NCBI GenBank assembly: GCA_016214125.1
Contig: JACRPC010000014.1
Coordinates: forward strand, 62,001-126,000
From: Rhodospirillales bacterium
GTDB taxonomy: Bacteria; Pseudomonadota; Alphaproteobacteria; Rhodospirillales; WMHbin7
Direction of reading: 5' to 3'
DNA length: 64,000 bases
The notes beneath the pieces are model-generated. The model searched no databases. It was not told the origin of the DNA and was given only the letters and a program-made list of their open reading frames with translations. Shown piece by piece: positions 25,360-34,262 of the stretch (position 1 is the stretch's first letter; every line of letters starts with the position of its first letter). Both the position numbers and the translations under genes were made by a program.

Positions 25360-26604
25360 ATGGGCCTTAAGTCGTTGAAATTGCTGGTATCGATTTTTGC
25401 CGCCCTGATTCTGGGGCTGCTGGCCGCCCCGGCTTTCGCCAAGCCGGCGGCGCAAGGGTTGCGCGTGGCCGAACATGAGCAACGCACCCGTCTGGTCCTC
25501 GACCTGTCCGCCAAGGCCGCCTTCGCAACGACTGTCCAGGCCGACCCGCCAAAGGTGGTGGTGGATTTCGGCGACATCGACTGGGCCGTGCCCCCAGCCG
25601 CCTTTCGCCGCCCGACCGGCCTGATCCGCAAAGTCCAATTCGAGCCGCCGGCCCGCCTGATCCTGGAAACGGCGCGCCCGGCGCAGGTGAGCAAGGTTTT
25701 CCTGATCGAGCCCAACGAGCAGTTCGGTTGGCGGTTCGTGATCGATCTGGTGGCGGCCGATGCCTCGCCGCCGCCCCCTGCGGCTTCCCCTGCCGCCAAG
25801 GCGAAGTCCGCCCCCACGCAAGCCGCCCCGACCCAAACGCCCCCCCCGCCGGCCGCCGCCAAGACCGCGCCGGCACCCGCCCCGCTCACCGATCGCAAGC
25901 CGCCGGCCAAGAAACCGGTGATCGCCATCGATCCCGGACATGGCGGCGCCGATCCCGGCGCCATCGGCGCCAGCGGCGCCTACGAAAAGAACATCACCCT
26001 GGCGATGGCGCGCGACCTTAAGGACAAGCTTGAGGCCCAGGGACGCTACACCGTGGTGCTGACGCGGGACCGCGATGTCTTCCTTCGCCTGCGCGAGCGT
26101 TCGGCCAAGGCGCGCGCCGCCGGCGCCGACCTGTTCATCTCGCTGCACGCCGACGCCCTGCCCAATCCGGCCATTCAGGGCCTGTCGGTCTACACGCTTT
26201 CGGAAACGGCGTCGGATTCCGAGGCCCAACTGTTGGCGGAAAAGGAAAACAAGGCCGACCTGATCGCCGGCATCGATCTGTCGCACGAGGCTCCGGAGGT
26301 CGCCAACATCCTGATCGACCTCGCCCAGCGCGAAACCATGAACCTGTCGGCCGTCTTCGCCGCCGGGGCGGTCGAGGAACTGGGCCGCCAGGTGCGGCTG
26401 CTGTCCAACAGCCACCGTTTCGCCGGCTTCGCGGTCTTGAAAGCCCCCGACGTGCCCTCGGTGCTGATCGAGATGGGTTATCTGTCCAACGCCCAGGAAG
26501 AGCGCTTGCTGCGCGGCCACGACTACCGCGCCAAGCTGGCCACCGGCCTGGCTCGTGCCATCGATCGCTATTTCGAGGCCCGCCGCAAGACAGGGGCCCG
26601 CTGA
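25360..26604 (+). CDS. amiC: N-acetylmuramoyl-L-alanine amidase with AMIN domain
   Basis: A 414-aa periplasmic peptidoglycan amidase that cuts the bond between MurNAc and the peptide stem, important in daughter-cell separation. It has a signal peptide (cleavage likely after LLAAPAFA), an AMIN targeting domain (about 32-130), a Pro/Ala-rich linker (about 135-180) and an Amidase_3 catalytic domain with the zinc-site segments IAIDPGHGGADPGA, a Glu in YEKNITLAMA, FISLHADA, and the catalytic Glu in SVLIEMGYLSN. The stop overlaps the mrcA start by one base (TGATG), so the two genes are coupled; rne-amiC-mrcA is a conserved alphaproteobacterial order. Confidence 0.95.
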   Translation: MGLKSLKLLVSIFAALILGLLAAPAFAKPAAQGLRVAEHEQRTRLVLDLSAKAAFATTVQADPPKVVVDFGDIDWAVPPAAFRRPTGLIRKVQFEPPARLILETARPAQVSKVFLIEPNEQFGWRFVIDLVAADASPPPPAASPAAKAKSAPTQAAPTQTPPPPAAAKTAPAPAPLTDRKPPAKKPVIAIDPGHGGADPGAIGASGAYEKNITLAMARDLKDKLEAQGRYTVVLTRDRDVFLRLRERSAKARAAGADLFISLHADALPNPAIQGLSVYTLSETASDSEAQLLAEKENKADLIAGIDLSHEAPEVANILIDLAQRETMNLSAVFAAGAVEELGRQVRLLSNSHRFAGFAVLKAPDVPSVLIEMGYLSNAQEERLLRGHDYRAKLATGLARAIDRYFEARRKTGAR

Positions 26605-29042
26605 TGGTGCGCCGCTTGGGCCGCGTTCTCATCGTTCTTCTTAGCCTGGGCGTGCTGGGCGCCATCGCCGCCGGCGCGGGCGGCCTCGTTCTCTTCTATC
26701 ATTTCGGCCGCGGCCTGCCCGATTATCACCAGCTTGCCGATTATCAGCCGCCGGTGACCACCCGCGTGCATGCCGGCGACGGTCGGCTGGTGGCCGAATA
26801 CGCCACCGAGAAGCGGGTCTTCGTGCCGGTCACCTCGATGCCGCAGCACGTCCTCGATGCCTTCCTGTCGGCCGAGGACAAGAATTTCTACAGCCATTAC
26901 GGCGTCGATCCGGTGGGGGTGGTGCGGGCCGTGGTCGTCAATCTGCGCAATTGGGGAGCCAACCGCCGTCCGGTCGGCGCCTCGACCATCACCCAGCAGG
27001 TGGCGAAGAACTTTCTTTTGGGCAACGAGGTGAGTCTGGCGCGCAAGGTGCGCGAGATGATCCTGGCCTTCCGCATCGAGCGTGCCTTTTCCAAGGAGCA
27101 CATCCTTGAACTCTATCTGAATGAAATCTATCTCGGCATCGGCTCGTACGGCGTTGCCTCGGCCGCGCTCAACTACTTCGACAAATCGCTCGACGAACTC
27201 ACCATCGGCGAAGCCGCCTTCCTGGCCGCCCTGCCCAAGGCGCCCAACAACTACCATCCCCAGCGCTTCCCCGAGGCGGCCAAGGTCCGCCGCGACTGGG
27301 CGGTCGATCGCATGCGCGAGGACGGCGCCATCACCCAGGCCGAGGCCGACCAGGCCAAGGCCGAGTCGATCCGCATGCGCGCCCGACCGGAGACCATCTA
27401 CGCCAAGGGCGCCGACTATTTCGCCGAGGAAGTGCGCCGCCAATTGGCCAAGCGCTATGGCGAGGACGCTCTCTACAAGGGCGGGCTCTCGGTCCGCACC
27501 AGCCTCGATCCGCGGTTGCAAGACATCGCCGACCGGGCGCTGCGCGCCGGCCTGATCGCTTACGATCGCCGCCATGGCTGGCGGGGCCCCCTGGCCAGGA
27601 TCGACGTTCGCCAGGCCGATTGGCCAAACCGTCTGGCCCACGCCCCCAGGCCGGGCGGTCTCGATCCTTGGGAGCCGGCGGTGGTGCTGGCGGTTTCCGA
27701 TCAGGCCGCCGAAATCGGCTTTGTCGATGCCAGCCGGGGCCGCATTCCCTTTGTCGAAATGCGCTGGGCGCGCCCGACGCTCGACGATCAATTGGTCGGA
27801 CCGCCGCCCAAGACTCCGGCCGAGGTGCTGGCGGTGGGCGACGTGGTGGCGGTCGAGCCGGTGGCCGCCGATGCCGAGGGCAAGCCCTACCCGTCCCGCA
27901 GCTTCGCGCTTCGCCAGATTCCCAAGGTCGAAGGCGCGCTGGTGGCGCTCGATCCGCACACCGGCCGCGTGCTGGCGCTTTCGGGCGGCTACGCCTACGC
28001 GAAAAGCCAATTCAACCGCGCCACCCAAGCGGCGCGCCAGCCCGGCTCCTCCTTCAAGCCCTTCATCTACCAAGCGGCGCTCGACCAAGGCTACGCGCCG
28101 TCGACCCTGATCCTCGACGCCCCCTTCGTGCTCGACCAGGGGCCGGGCCTGCCGAAATGGCGGCCGCAGAACTATTCGAACGAATTTTTCGGCCCCTCGA
28201 CCATGCGGCTGGGCATCGAGAAGAGCCGCAATCTGATGACGGTGCGGCTGGCGCAGACCATCGGCATGGACAAGGTGGCCGAATACGCCAACCGCTTCGG
28301 CATCACCAAGGACCTGCAGCAGGTGCTGTCGATGTCGCTGGGCGCCGGCGAAACCGCCCCCCTCAGCCTGACCACCGCCTACGCCATGCTGGTCAATGGC
28401 GGGCGCAAGATCACCCCCACCCTGATCGACCGCATCCAGGACCGGCGCGGCAAGACCATCTACCGGCACGACCAGCGCCCCTGCGAGGGCTGCCTGGCCT
28501 CGTTCTGGACCAACCAACCGGTGCCGCACATCCCCGACAACCGCGAGTTCGTTACCGACCCCTTGAGCGCCTATCAGATGGTGTCGATGCTGCAGGGCGT
28601 GGTCGAACGCGGCACCGGCACCGCCATCGCCCAGGTGGGCAAACCGCTGGCCGGCAAAACCGGGACCAGCAACGATTTCCGCGACGCTTGGTTCCTGGGC
28701 TTTTCTCCCGATCTGGCGGTTGGCGTGTTCGTGGGTTTCGATGATCCGCTCACCTTGGGCAGTCGCGAAACCGGCGGCGCCGTGGCGGCGCCCATCTTCC
28801 GCGATTTCATGAAGGAAGCCCTGAAGGACAAGCCGGCCATCCCCTTCCGCATACCCGCCGGCATCCATCTGGTCCGGGTCAGCGTGAAAAGCGGCCAATT
28901 GGCCAAGCCGGGCGACCGCGACATCATCCTCGAAGCCTTCAAGCCGAACCAGACCCCGGGCGAAGGCCCCGTTTTGCAAGGTATCGGCCTGGCCGCCGAG
29001 GACCGTCCCGACGGCGCCCCGGTTGCCGGCGGGTTGTATTGA
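26604..29042 (+). CDS. mrcA: Penicillin-binding protein 1A (bifunctional transglycosylase/transpeptidase)
   Basis: An 812-aa class A PBP that polymerises and cross-links peptidoglycan. An N-terminal membrane anchor (about 6-32) is followed by a GT51 glycosyltransferase domain with SAEDKNFYSHYGVD (catalytic Glu), GASTITQQVAKN and RKVREM, an OB-like insertion (about 320-430) as in PBP1A, and the transpeptidase with SSFK (nucleophile Ser482), KSRN and KTGTS. All three penicillin-binding motifs are intact. It is coupled to amiC and ends 48 bp before prfB. Confidence 0.96.
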   Translation: MVRRLGRVLIVLLSLGVLGAIAAGAGGLVLFYHFGRGLPDYHQLADYQPPVTTRVHAGDGRLVAEYATEKRVFVPVTSMPQHVLDAFLSAEDKNFYSHYGVDPVGVVRAVVVNLRNWGANRRPVGASTITQQVAKNFLLGNEVSLARKVREMILAFRIERAFSKEHILELYLNEIYLGIGSYGVASAALNYFDKSLDELTIGEAAFLAALPKAPNNYHPQRFPEAAKVRRDWAVDRMREDGAITQAEADQAKAESIRMRARPETIYAKGADYFAEEVRRQLAKRYGEDALYKGGLSVRTSLDPRLQDIADRALRAGLIAYDRRHGWRGPLARIDVRQADWPNRLAHAPRPGGLDPWEPAVVLAVSDQAAEIGFVDASRGRIPFVEMRWARPTLDDQLVGPPPKTPAEVLAVGDVVAVEPVAADAEGKPYPSRSFALRQIPKVEGALVALDPHTGRVLALSGGYAYAKSQFNRATQAARQPGSSFKPFIYQAALDQGYAPSTLILDAPFVLDQGPGLPKWRPQNYSNEFFGPSTMRLGIEKSRNLMTVRLAQTIGMDKVAEYANRFGITKDLQQVLSMSLGAGETAPLSLTTAYAMLVNGGRKITPTLIDRIQDRRGKTIYRHDQRPCEGCLASFWTNQPVPHIPDNREFVTDPLSAYQMVSMLQGVVERGTGTAIAQVGKPLAGKTGTSNDFRDAWFLGFSPDLAVGVFVGFDDPLTLGSRETGGAVAAPIFRDFMKEALKDKPAIPFRIPAGIHLVRVSVKSGQLAKPGDRDIILEAFKPNQTPGEGPVLQGIGLAAEDRPDGAPVAGGLY

Positions 29043-29090
29043 ACCCCGAAGTGCGATAAGACGCATCGCCCCAATCCTTTGGAGTTCCCG

Positions 29091-30201
29091 ATGAAGGCCG
29101 AAACCCTGGCCGCCGCGCAAAGCATCCAGCAGTCGATGGCGCTGCTGAGGAGGCATCTTTGACTGGGATCGCGCGCTTGTCCGCCTGGACGAACTGAACG
29201 CCTCGGCTGAAGACCCCGCGCTTTGGAACGATCCGGCCCGCGCCCAAAAGGTGATGCGCGAGCGCACCCGGCTGGACAGCGCCATCGGCGGCTGTCGGGC
29301 GATCGAACGCGAGTTGGCCGATCTCCTGGGCCTGATCGAACTGGCCGAAGCCGAGGGGGACGGCGCCGTTCAGGCCGACGCCGAGGCGCAACTGGCGGCC
29401 CTCAAGGGGCGCGCCCGGGCGCGCGAGCTGGAGGCCCTGCTGTCGGGCGAGGCTGACGGCAACGATTGCTTTCTCGAAGTTCATGCCGGCGCCGGCGGCA
29501 CCGAGGCCCAGGATTGGGCCGAAATCCTGGCCCGCATGTATGGCCGCTGGGCCGAGGCGCATGGCTACAAGGTCGAGTGGCTGGAGGAAAGCGGCGGCGA
29601 GGAGGCGGGCATCAAATCGGCGACCTTGCGCATTCTCGGCGCCAACGCCTATGGCTGGCTCAAGACCGAAAGCGGCGTGCACCGGCTGGTGCGCATCTCG
29701 CCCTTCGATTCCAACGCTCGGCGCCACACCAGCTTCGCCTCGATCTGGGTTTACCCGGTGATCGACGACACCATCGAGGTCAACATCTTGGAAAAGGACT
29801 GCCGGATCGACACCTACCGCGCCTCGGGGGCCGGCGGCCAGCACGTCAACAAGACCGATTCGGCGATCCGCATCACCCACATGCCGACCGGCATCGTGGT
29901 GTCCTGCCAGACCGACCGCTCGCAGCATCGCAACCGCGCCATGGCCTGGGACATGCTGCGCGCCCGCATCTACGAGATGGAATTGCAAAAACGCGAGGCC
30001 CAAGCCCAGGCTCAGGCCGACGCCAAGACCGACATCGGCTGGGGCCACCAGATCCGTTCTTACGTGCTGCAACCCTACCAGATGGTCAAGGATTTGCGCA
30101 CCGGCGTGGAGACGTCGGACACCCAGGGCGTGCTCGACGGCGATCTGGACCGCTTCATGGCGGCCTCGCTCGCCCATCGACTGGGCGGCGAAACGGCGTA
30201 G
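29091..30201 (+). CDS. prfB: Peptide chain release factor 2, programmed +1 frameshift
   Basis: RF2, which releases peptides at UGA and UAA codons. The first 23 codons (from ATG 29091, with TGGAG upstream) end at an in-frame TGA at 29160-29162; the remaining 346 codons are in the +1 frame, giving a 369-aa protein after frameshifting. The join yields [18 protein letters not shown], which continues the RF2 family sequence exactly. The stop-codon motif SPF (RISPFDSNA) and the GGQ motif ([15 protein letters not shown]) are both present. The frameshift is autoregulatory: low RF2 favours shifting. It is not a pseudogene. It is the last gene of the conserved rne-amiC-mrcA-prfB block. Confidence 0.97.
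29148..29163 (+). promoter_or_regulatory. prfB programmed +1 frameshift site
   Basis: AGGAGG (internal Shine-Dalgarno-like) then CAT, the slippery CTT codon (29157-29159) and the stop TGA followed by C. The spacing is the same as in the well-known E. coli prfB element (AGGGGG TAT CTT TGAC). Confidence 0.95.
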
Positions 30202-30246
30202 AATTCGGCGGCGGCTTTTAATCAACTCGCCGCCGGGAGACCCGCC

Positions 30247-30681
30247 ATGAAATGGGTAACGCGTTCCCACGTTCACGTCGATCGGGTGGCCTGCCCCTGG
30301 CTGATCGCCCGCTTCATCGATTCCGAGGCCCAATTCCTGTTCGTGCCGCGCACCCAGGTGCTGGAAACCGCCGAGCGCGAAGGCGCCATTTCCTTCGACT
30401 GCAAGGGGGCGCGCTACGACCATGACGGCGATCTTTGCACCTTCGACGTGCTGATCCGCGCCTATGGCTTGACCGACCCGGCCCTCTTGCGCCTGGCCGC
30501 CATCGTCAACGCCGCCGACACCGATCGCCTGGAGCGCGACCCGATCGCCGCCGGCCTGGAGGCCCTGGCGGTGGGCTTTGCCCTGCGTTATCCCGACGAC
30601 AAAGCCAATCTGCTCCACCAGTTCGATCTCTACGATTCCCTCTATGCCTGGTGCGTGCTGACGGCGGCGAAATCCAAGTGA
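30247..30681 (+). CDS. Stand-alone ChrB C-terminal-type (chromate resistance) domain protein
   Basis: A 144-aa protein matching the C-terminal domain of ChrB-type chromate-resistance proteins: KWVTRSHVHVDRVACPWLIARFID at the start, then DCKGARYDHDGDLCTFDVLI and LALRYPDDKANL-like segments (here GFALRYPDDKANLLHQFDLYD). The N-terminal regulatory part of full ChrB is absent. Its true activity is unclear; it is often found beside transporter genes. The stop overlaps the GTG start of the MFS transporter (GTGA), so they form an operon. The start at 30247 is preceded by CGGGAG. Confidence 0.8.
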   Translation: MKWVTRSHVHVDRVACPWLIARFIDSEAQFLFVPRTQVLETAEREGAISFDCKGARYDHDGDLCTFDVLIRAYGLTDPALLRLAAIVNAADTDRLERDPIAAGLEALAVGFALRYPDDKANLLHQFDLYDSLYAWCVLTAAKSK

Positions 30682-31874
30682 CTGGCGGCGGCCCGGCCCT
30701 GATTCTCGGTTTGCGCTCGGGGCTCGCCGGCCTGCTGGTGATGACCGTCCTGGTCGGACTGGGCGAGCGGCTGGCCGAACGGTTCCTGCCGATCTACATC
30801 CTGGCGATCGGCGGCGGCACATTGGCGATCGGCCTTCTTCAGGCTTTGGAGAATCTGCTGGGGGCCCTCTACGCCTTTCCCGGCGGCTGGCTGGCGCAAC
30901 GCTTTGGCGCCAGACGGACCCTTCTGGCCGTCAATCTGCTGGCGGCCGGAGGTTATGTGCTGGTGATCCTGGTGCCGCGTTGGGAAGGGGTGCTGGCGGG
31001 AGCGGCCTTGTTCGTCGCCTGGAATGCGGTGTCGCTTCCGGCCACCCTGGGACTGATCGCGCGGCTTCTGCCCCCCGAGCGACGGACGACCGGGGTTGGC
31101 CTGTATGCCCTGGTCCGGCGCGTTCCCATGGCGTTGGGGCCGCTCTTGGGCGGCGGGCTGATCGCTTGGGCGGGCGAAACGGAGGGCGTGCGGCTTGGCT
31201 TCGCGGCGGCCTTGGCGCTGACCTTGGTGGGCGCCGCCCTGCAATGGCGTTGGGTGCCCGATACGAAGGCGATCGGCGCCGAGGCCCTGCCCTTGGGTCT
31301 GGCCGGCACCTTCCGGCTGATGACGCGACCGCTGCGGACCTTGCTGCTCTCGGACATTCTGATCCGGTTTTGCGAGCAGATTCCCTATGCCTTCGTCGTC
31401 GTCTGGTGCCTGAAGACGATTGCCCAGCCGGTGAGCGCGCCGGAATTCGGCGTACTGACGGCGATCGAGATGGCGACGGCGATGCTGATCTACCTGCCCG
31501 CCGCCCATTTCGCCGATCGCTGGGGCAAAACGCCCTTCGTCGTCGTTACCTTCGCCTTCTTCACCGCCTTTCCCCTGGCCTTGCTGGCCGCCCAGTCCTT
31601 CCTGGCGCTGCTGCCGGTGTTCATGCTGCGCGGCCTCAAGGAGTTCGGCGAGCCGGCACGCAAGGCCTTGATCCTCGATCTGGCGCCCGCCGGCCACAAG
31701 CCGGCGGTGTTCGGGCTTTATTATTTGATCCGCGACTTGTTCGTTTCCGTTGCCGCCTTTGGCGGTGCCGGTTTGTGGCTCGTCTCGCCCGCCGTCAATC
31801 TGGTGTCGGCAAGCCTGTGCGGCCTGGCGGGTCTGCTGATCCTTCTCTTGGCCAATCGGCGAAGCGCCGGTTAG
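30678..31874 (+). CDS. Major facilitator superfamily transporter
   Basis: A 398-aa MFS permease with about 12 membrane helices. The loop 2-3 motif GGWLAQRFGARRTLL and its second-half equivalent FADRWGKTPFVV are clear. GTG at 30678 is the probable start: it overlaps the ChrB-domain gene stop and precedes the first helix. The substrate is unknown; pairing with a ChrB domain hints at metal or oxyanion tolerance. The last 4 bp overlap the convergent response regulator gene. Confidence 0.83.
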   Translation: MTGGGPALILGLRSGLAGLLVMTVLVGLGERLAERFLPIYILAIGGGTLAIGLLQALENLLGALYAFPGGWLAQRFGARRTLLAVNLLAAGGYVLVILVPRWEGVLAGAALFVAWNAVSLPATLGLIARLLPPERRTTGVGLYALVRRVPMALGPLLGGGLIAWAGETEGVRLGFAAALALTLVGAALQWRWVPDTKAIGAEALPLGLAGTFRLMTRPLRTLLLSDILIRFCEQIPYAFVVVWCLKTIAQPVSAPEFGVLTAIEMATAMLIYLPAAHFADRWGKTPFVVVTFAFFTAFPLALLAAQSFLALLPVFMLRGLKEFGEPARKALILDLAPAGHKPAVFGLYYLIRDLFVSVAAFGGAGLWLVSPAVNLVSASLCGLAGLLILLLANRRSAG

Positions 31875-32578
31875 CCTTCGAGTCGGGCGCCGAAACGGTA
31901 GCCAAGGCCCGGCACGGTGGCGATCAGATGGCGCCGGTTCGTCTTTTTGCGCAGACGGCTTACCAACACGTCGATCAGCCGCTCGGTGGGCGATTCCTCG
32001 CTGCGACTCACCGCGTCGAGCAGATGGCCGCGCGACAGCACCCGCCCGGGCGCCCGCGCCAAGGCGGCCATCAGATTGTATTCGCCGGGCGAAAGGGCGA
32101 TGGCCTGACCATCGGGCGCCGTTAGGGATCGATTGGCGAGATCAAGGGTGAAGCCCTCGAACCGAACCGCTTTCGAATCCGCGCCTGGCCGCTCCGCCGG
32201 ACCACCGCCCTTGGTCCGCGACAGCAGATTGCGCAGCCGAAGCGCCAATTCCTCGGGATCGAAGGGCTTGACCAGATAATCGTCGGCGCCGATCTCCAGG
32301 GCGGCCAAGCGGGAATCGCGCCCCTCGCGCGCCGTCAGCACGACGATCGGCAAGCGCGACCGCGCCCGGATCAGGCGCGCCAAGGTAAGCCCGTCCTCGT
32401 CGGGAAGGTTGAGGTCGAGCAACACCAGATCGACCGGAACCTGATCGAGCATGGCCAGCATTTCCTTGCCGCTTGAGGCGCGCGAGGTCCGAAACCCTTC
32501 CTTTTCGAGGAAGGCGGCAAGCAAGGATTGGACAAAAAGGTCGTCCTCGACGATCAGGATGTGGCTTGTATCGTTCAT
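31871..32578 (-). CDS. OmpR/PhoB-family response regulator (orphan)
   Basis: A 235-aa regulator. The receiver has the acidic pair in ILIVEDD (Asp11-Asp12 region), phospho-acceptor Asp55 in VLLDLNLPDEDG, Thr in VVLTARE and Lys in DDYLVKPFD. The C-terminal winged helix (about 135-230) has the family pattern LSPGEYNLMAALARAPGRVLSR and TERLIDVLVSRLRKK, ending in PGLGYRF. All activation residues are present. No kinase gene is adjacent, so its partner is unknown. It is divergent from the bacteriohemerythrin gene 199 bp away. Confidence 0.92.
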   Translation of the reverse strand: MNDTSHILIVEDDLFVQSLLAAFLEKEGFRTSRASSGKEMLAMLDQVPVDLVLLDLNLPDEDGLTLARLIRARSRLPIVVLTAREGRDSRLAALEIGADDYLVKPFDPEELALRLRNLLSRTKGGGPAERPGADSKAVRFEGFTLDLANRSLTAPDGQAIALSPGEYNLMAALARAPGRVLSRGHLLDAVSRSEESPTERLIDVLVSRLRKKTNRRHLIATVPGLGYRFGARLEG

Positions 32579-32681
32579 CGGATAACCGATTCTCTCATAG
32601 CGGGTTCACCTGCTTATTGGCGTCCGTTCCGAACGCGGCCCGAATCGGTCATGAACGTAGTGTCAATTGGGTCTCAGGCCT

Positions 32682-32695
32682 TTGATATAAGTCAA
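32682..32695. promoter_or_regulatory. FNR-type anaerobox upstream of the bacteriohemerythrin gene
   Basis: TTGAT-ATAA-GTCAA differs from the FNR/FixK consensus TTGAT-N4-ATCAA at one position. Its centre is about 41.5 bp before a start near 32730 if CATTAC (32718-32723) is the -10, the classic class II activation position; a second -10, TATTAT (32733-32738), is also possible. Confidence 0.6.
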
Positions 32696-32776
32696 AACCT
32701 TCAAATTGTGTGGCGATCATTACCGGATTGGGTATTATCCCGGAGGTTTTTTCAAGGGGAACGAGGAGGTGTCGCC

Positions 32777-33187
32777 ATGCCGCTCATGCAATGGAATGAC
32801 CGGATGAGTGTCGGCGTCGCGCAATATGACGAAGACCACAAGAAGCTGATTACCATGCTCAACGACCTCTTCGACGGCATGCAGGCGGGCAAGGCCAAGG
32901 ACGTTCTGGGCAAGATTCTCGATGGGCTGGTCGACTACACCAAGACCCATTTCGGCCGCGAGGAAGCGGCGATGAGCACGCATGGTTACCAGGAATACGC
33001 CGCCCATAAGAAGGAACATGACGACCTGACCAAGCAGGTGATCGAGGTTCAGAAGAAATTCCACACCGACGTTTCGGCGTCGCTCAGCATGGAGGTGATG
33101 AACTTCCTCAAGAACTGGCTGGTCAAGCACATCCAAGGCACCGACAAGAAATACGCGCCGTTCCTCAACAGCAAGGGCGTGAAGTAA
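32777..33187 (+). CDS. Bacteriohemerythrin
   Basis: A 136-aa single-domain hemerythrin that binds O2 at a di-iron site. All seven ligands are visible with family spacing: His21 (DEDHKKL), His58 and Glu62 (HFGREE), His77 and His81 (HKKEH), His118 and Asp123 (HIQGTD). ATG at 32777 follows GAGGAGGT and gives the usual opening MQWNDRMSVGV. An FNR-type box upstream suggests induction at low oxygen, which fits delivery of O2 to respiratory or methane-type enzymes, or O2 scavenging. A strong terminator follows. Confidence 0.95.
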   Translation: MPLMQWNDRMSVGVAQYDEDHKKLITMLNDLFDGMQAGKAKDVLGKILDGLVDYTKTHFGREEAAMSTHGYQEYAAHKKEHDDLTKQVIEVQKKFHTDVSASLSMEVMNFLKNWLVKHIQGTDKKYAPFLNSKGVK

Positions 33188-33211
33188 GCCCACCGTTCCG
33201 AGTTTTCGCCG

Positions 33212-34159
33212 CTATCGCCCCGTCCGGGTTCGCCCCCGGGCGGGGTTTTGCTTGTCGTGGCGTTCAAGCTCCCGCGCCTCCGCGAGGCTGGCGGCGATTT
33301 CCGCCTTCAGCCAATCGCCAAACGCCTTGACCCGCGGCTCGCCGGCCCGATCGGGGAGGCAGACGAAGTGATAACCGTGCGGCGCCGGCACCGCTGGCGC
33401 AAAGGGCCGGACCAAGGCGCCGGTCTTCATCAAATCAAGCGCCACCAGGGTGCGGCCGAACGTGATGCCCTGGCCGTCGGCGGCGGCGCGCAGGGCCAAC
33501 GTGGTGTCGTGGAAGGTTGGGCCGGGCGGCAGGCGCGCGCCTTCGAGCCCGGCCGCCTTAAGCCATGGCTCCCAGTCGAGCCCCTGGTCCTGGATGACGA
33601 CGTGATTGAGGATGTCCGCCGGACGGTTGAGGCGCCTTGCCAAAGCCGGGGCGCAGACCGGGAACACCTCTTCCAGCGCCAGCTTTTCCACCGCCAGACC
33701 CGGATAATGGCCGGCACCGTGACGGATGGCGACGTCGATGGCGCCTTGGCGCAGGTCGATCACTTCGGCACCGGTGTGCAGACCCAATTCGATCTCGGGC
33801 CGCTTGGCAAAGAAGCGCCCCAGCCTTGGCACCAGCCAACAAGCGGCGAAGGACGGCATGGCGGTGAGCGTCAGCCGACCGGCCAGTTCGCGGCGGCGCA
33901 CCTTGGCCACCGTTTGCCGCAAGCCGTTCAAAGCTTCGGCAACGCCATCGGCCAGCTCCAACCCGGCCTCGGTCAACACCAGACGGCGCGGCAGACGGCG
34001 AAACAGCAGCCGGCCCAAATCCGCCTCCAGACCCTTGATCTGCTGGCTCACCGCCGCCTGGGTGACCGCCAGTTCCTGGGCGGCGCGGGTGAAGCTGCGG
34101 TGACGGGCGGCGGCCTCGAAAACGCGCAGGGTGTGGAGCGGCGGCAGCGGGCGCGGCAT
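33212..34159 (-). CDS. LysR-family regulator, GcvA-like
   Basis: A 315-aa LysR-type regulator closest in pattern to GcvA (opening PRPLPPLHTLRVFEAAARHRSF). The N-terminal HTH is intact (FTRAAQELAVTQAAVSQQIKGLEADLG), followed by a LysR substrate-binding domain from about residue 90. It is divergent from a DUF1127 gene, a very common alphaproteobacterial arrangement, and two similar T-N11-A sites lie between them. The gcv operon is 17 kb away, so control of glycine cleavage should not be assumed. Its last codons overlap the terminator of the bacteriohemerythrin gene. Confidence 0.92.
   Translation of the reverse strand: MPRPLPPLHTLRVFEAAARHRSFTRAAQELAVTQAAVSQQIKGLEADLGRLLFRRLPRRLVLTEAGLELADGVAEALNGLRQTVAKVRRRELAGRLTLTAMPSFAACWLVPRLGRFFAKRPEIELGLHTGAEVIDLRQGAIDVAIRHGAGHYPGLAVEKLALEEVFPVCAPALARRLNRPADILNHVVIQDQGLDWEPWLKAAGLEGARLPPGPTFHDTTLALRAAADGQGITFGRTLVALDLMKTGALVRPFAPAVPAPHGYHFVCLPDRAGEPRVKAFGDWLKAEIAASLAEARELERHDKQNPARGRTRTGR
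33218..33249 (+). terminator. Rho-independent terminator of the bacteriohemerythrin gene
   Basis: Arms CCCCGTCCGGG (33218-33228) and CCCGGGCGGGG (33235-33245) pair fully with one G-U, loop of 6, then TTTTGCTT. It lies inside the 3' coding end of the convergent LysR gene. Confidence 0.85.
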
Positions 34160-34169
34160 GGCTTTATTA

Positions 34170-34184
34170 ATAAGTTGTACTTAT
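34170..34184. promoter_or_regulatory. LysR-type operator 1 (ATAAGT-N3-ACTTAT)
   Basis: A perfect inverted repeat with the T-N11-A LysR-box pattern, 10 bp upstream of the lysR start, so suited to autoregulation. Confidence 0.55.
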
Positions 34185-34247
34185 GAGAAACCCTAAGCGA
34201 TCTCGTTTGATTGGTCAAGAAAGGTGGAGGATCATTTGCCATCGTTA

Positions 34248-34262
34248 ATAAGTTTTATTTAT
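34248..34262. promoter_or_regulatory. LysR-type operator 2 overlapping the DUF1127 start
   Basis: ATAAGT-TTT-ATTTAT, nearly the same as operator 1 (within a shared TTAATAAGTT block), 78 bp away. It overlaps the first ATG (34261) of the DUF1127 gene, so bound regulator would block it. Confidence 0.5.

Noticed and set aside
25360-26520. Long minus-strand frames opposite amiC and mrcA
   Set aside because: Frame shadows; the plus-strand proteins have complete signal peptides and catalytic motifs.
29091-30201. prfB as a pseudogene because of the early TGA
   Set aside because: The stop sits in the conserved programmed frameshift context and both frames join into a full RF2.
33212-34159. LysR gene as the true gcv activator gcvA
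   Set aside because: It is GcvA-like in sequence but far from gcv, paired with DUF1127, and its candidate operators are local; gcv has its own riboswitch.
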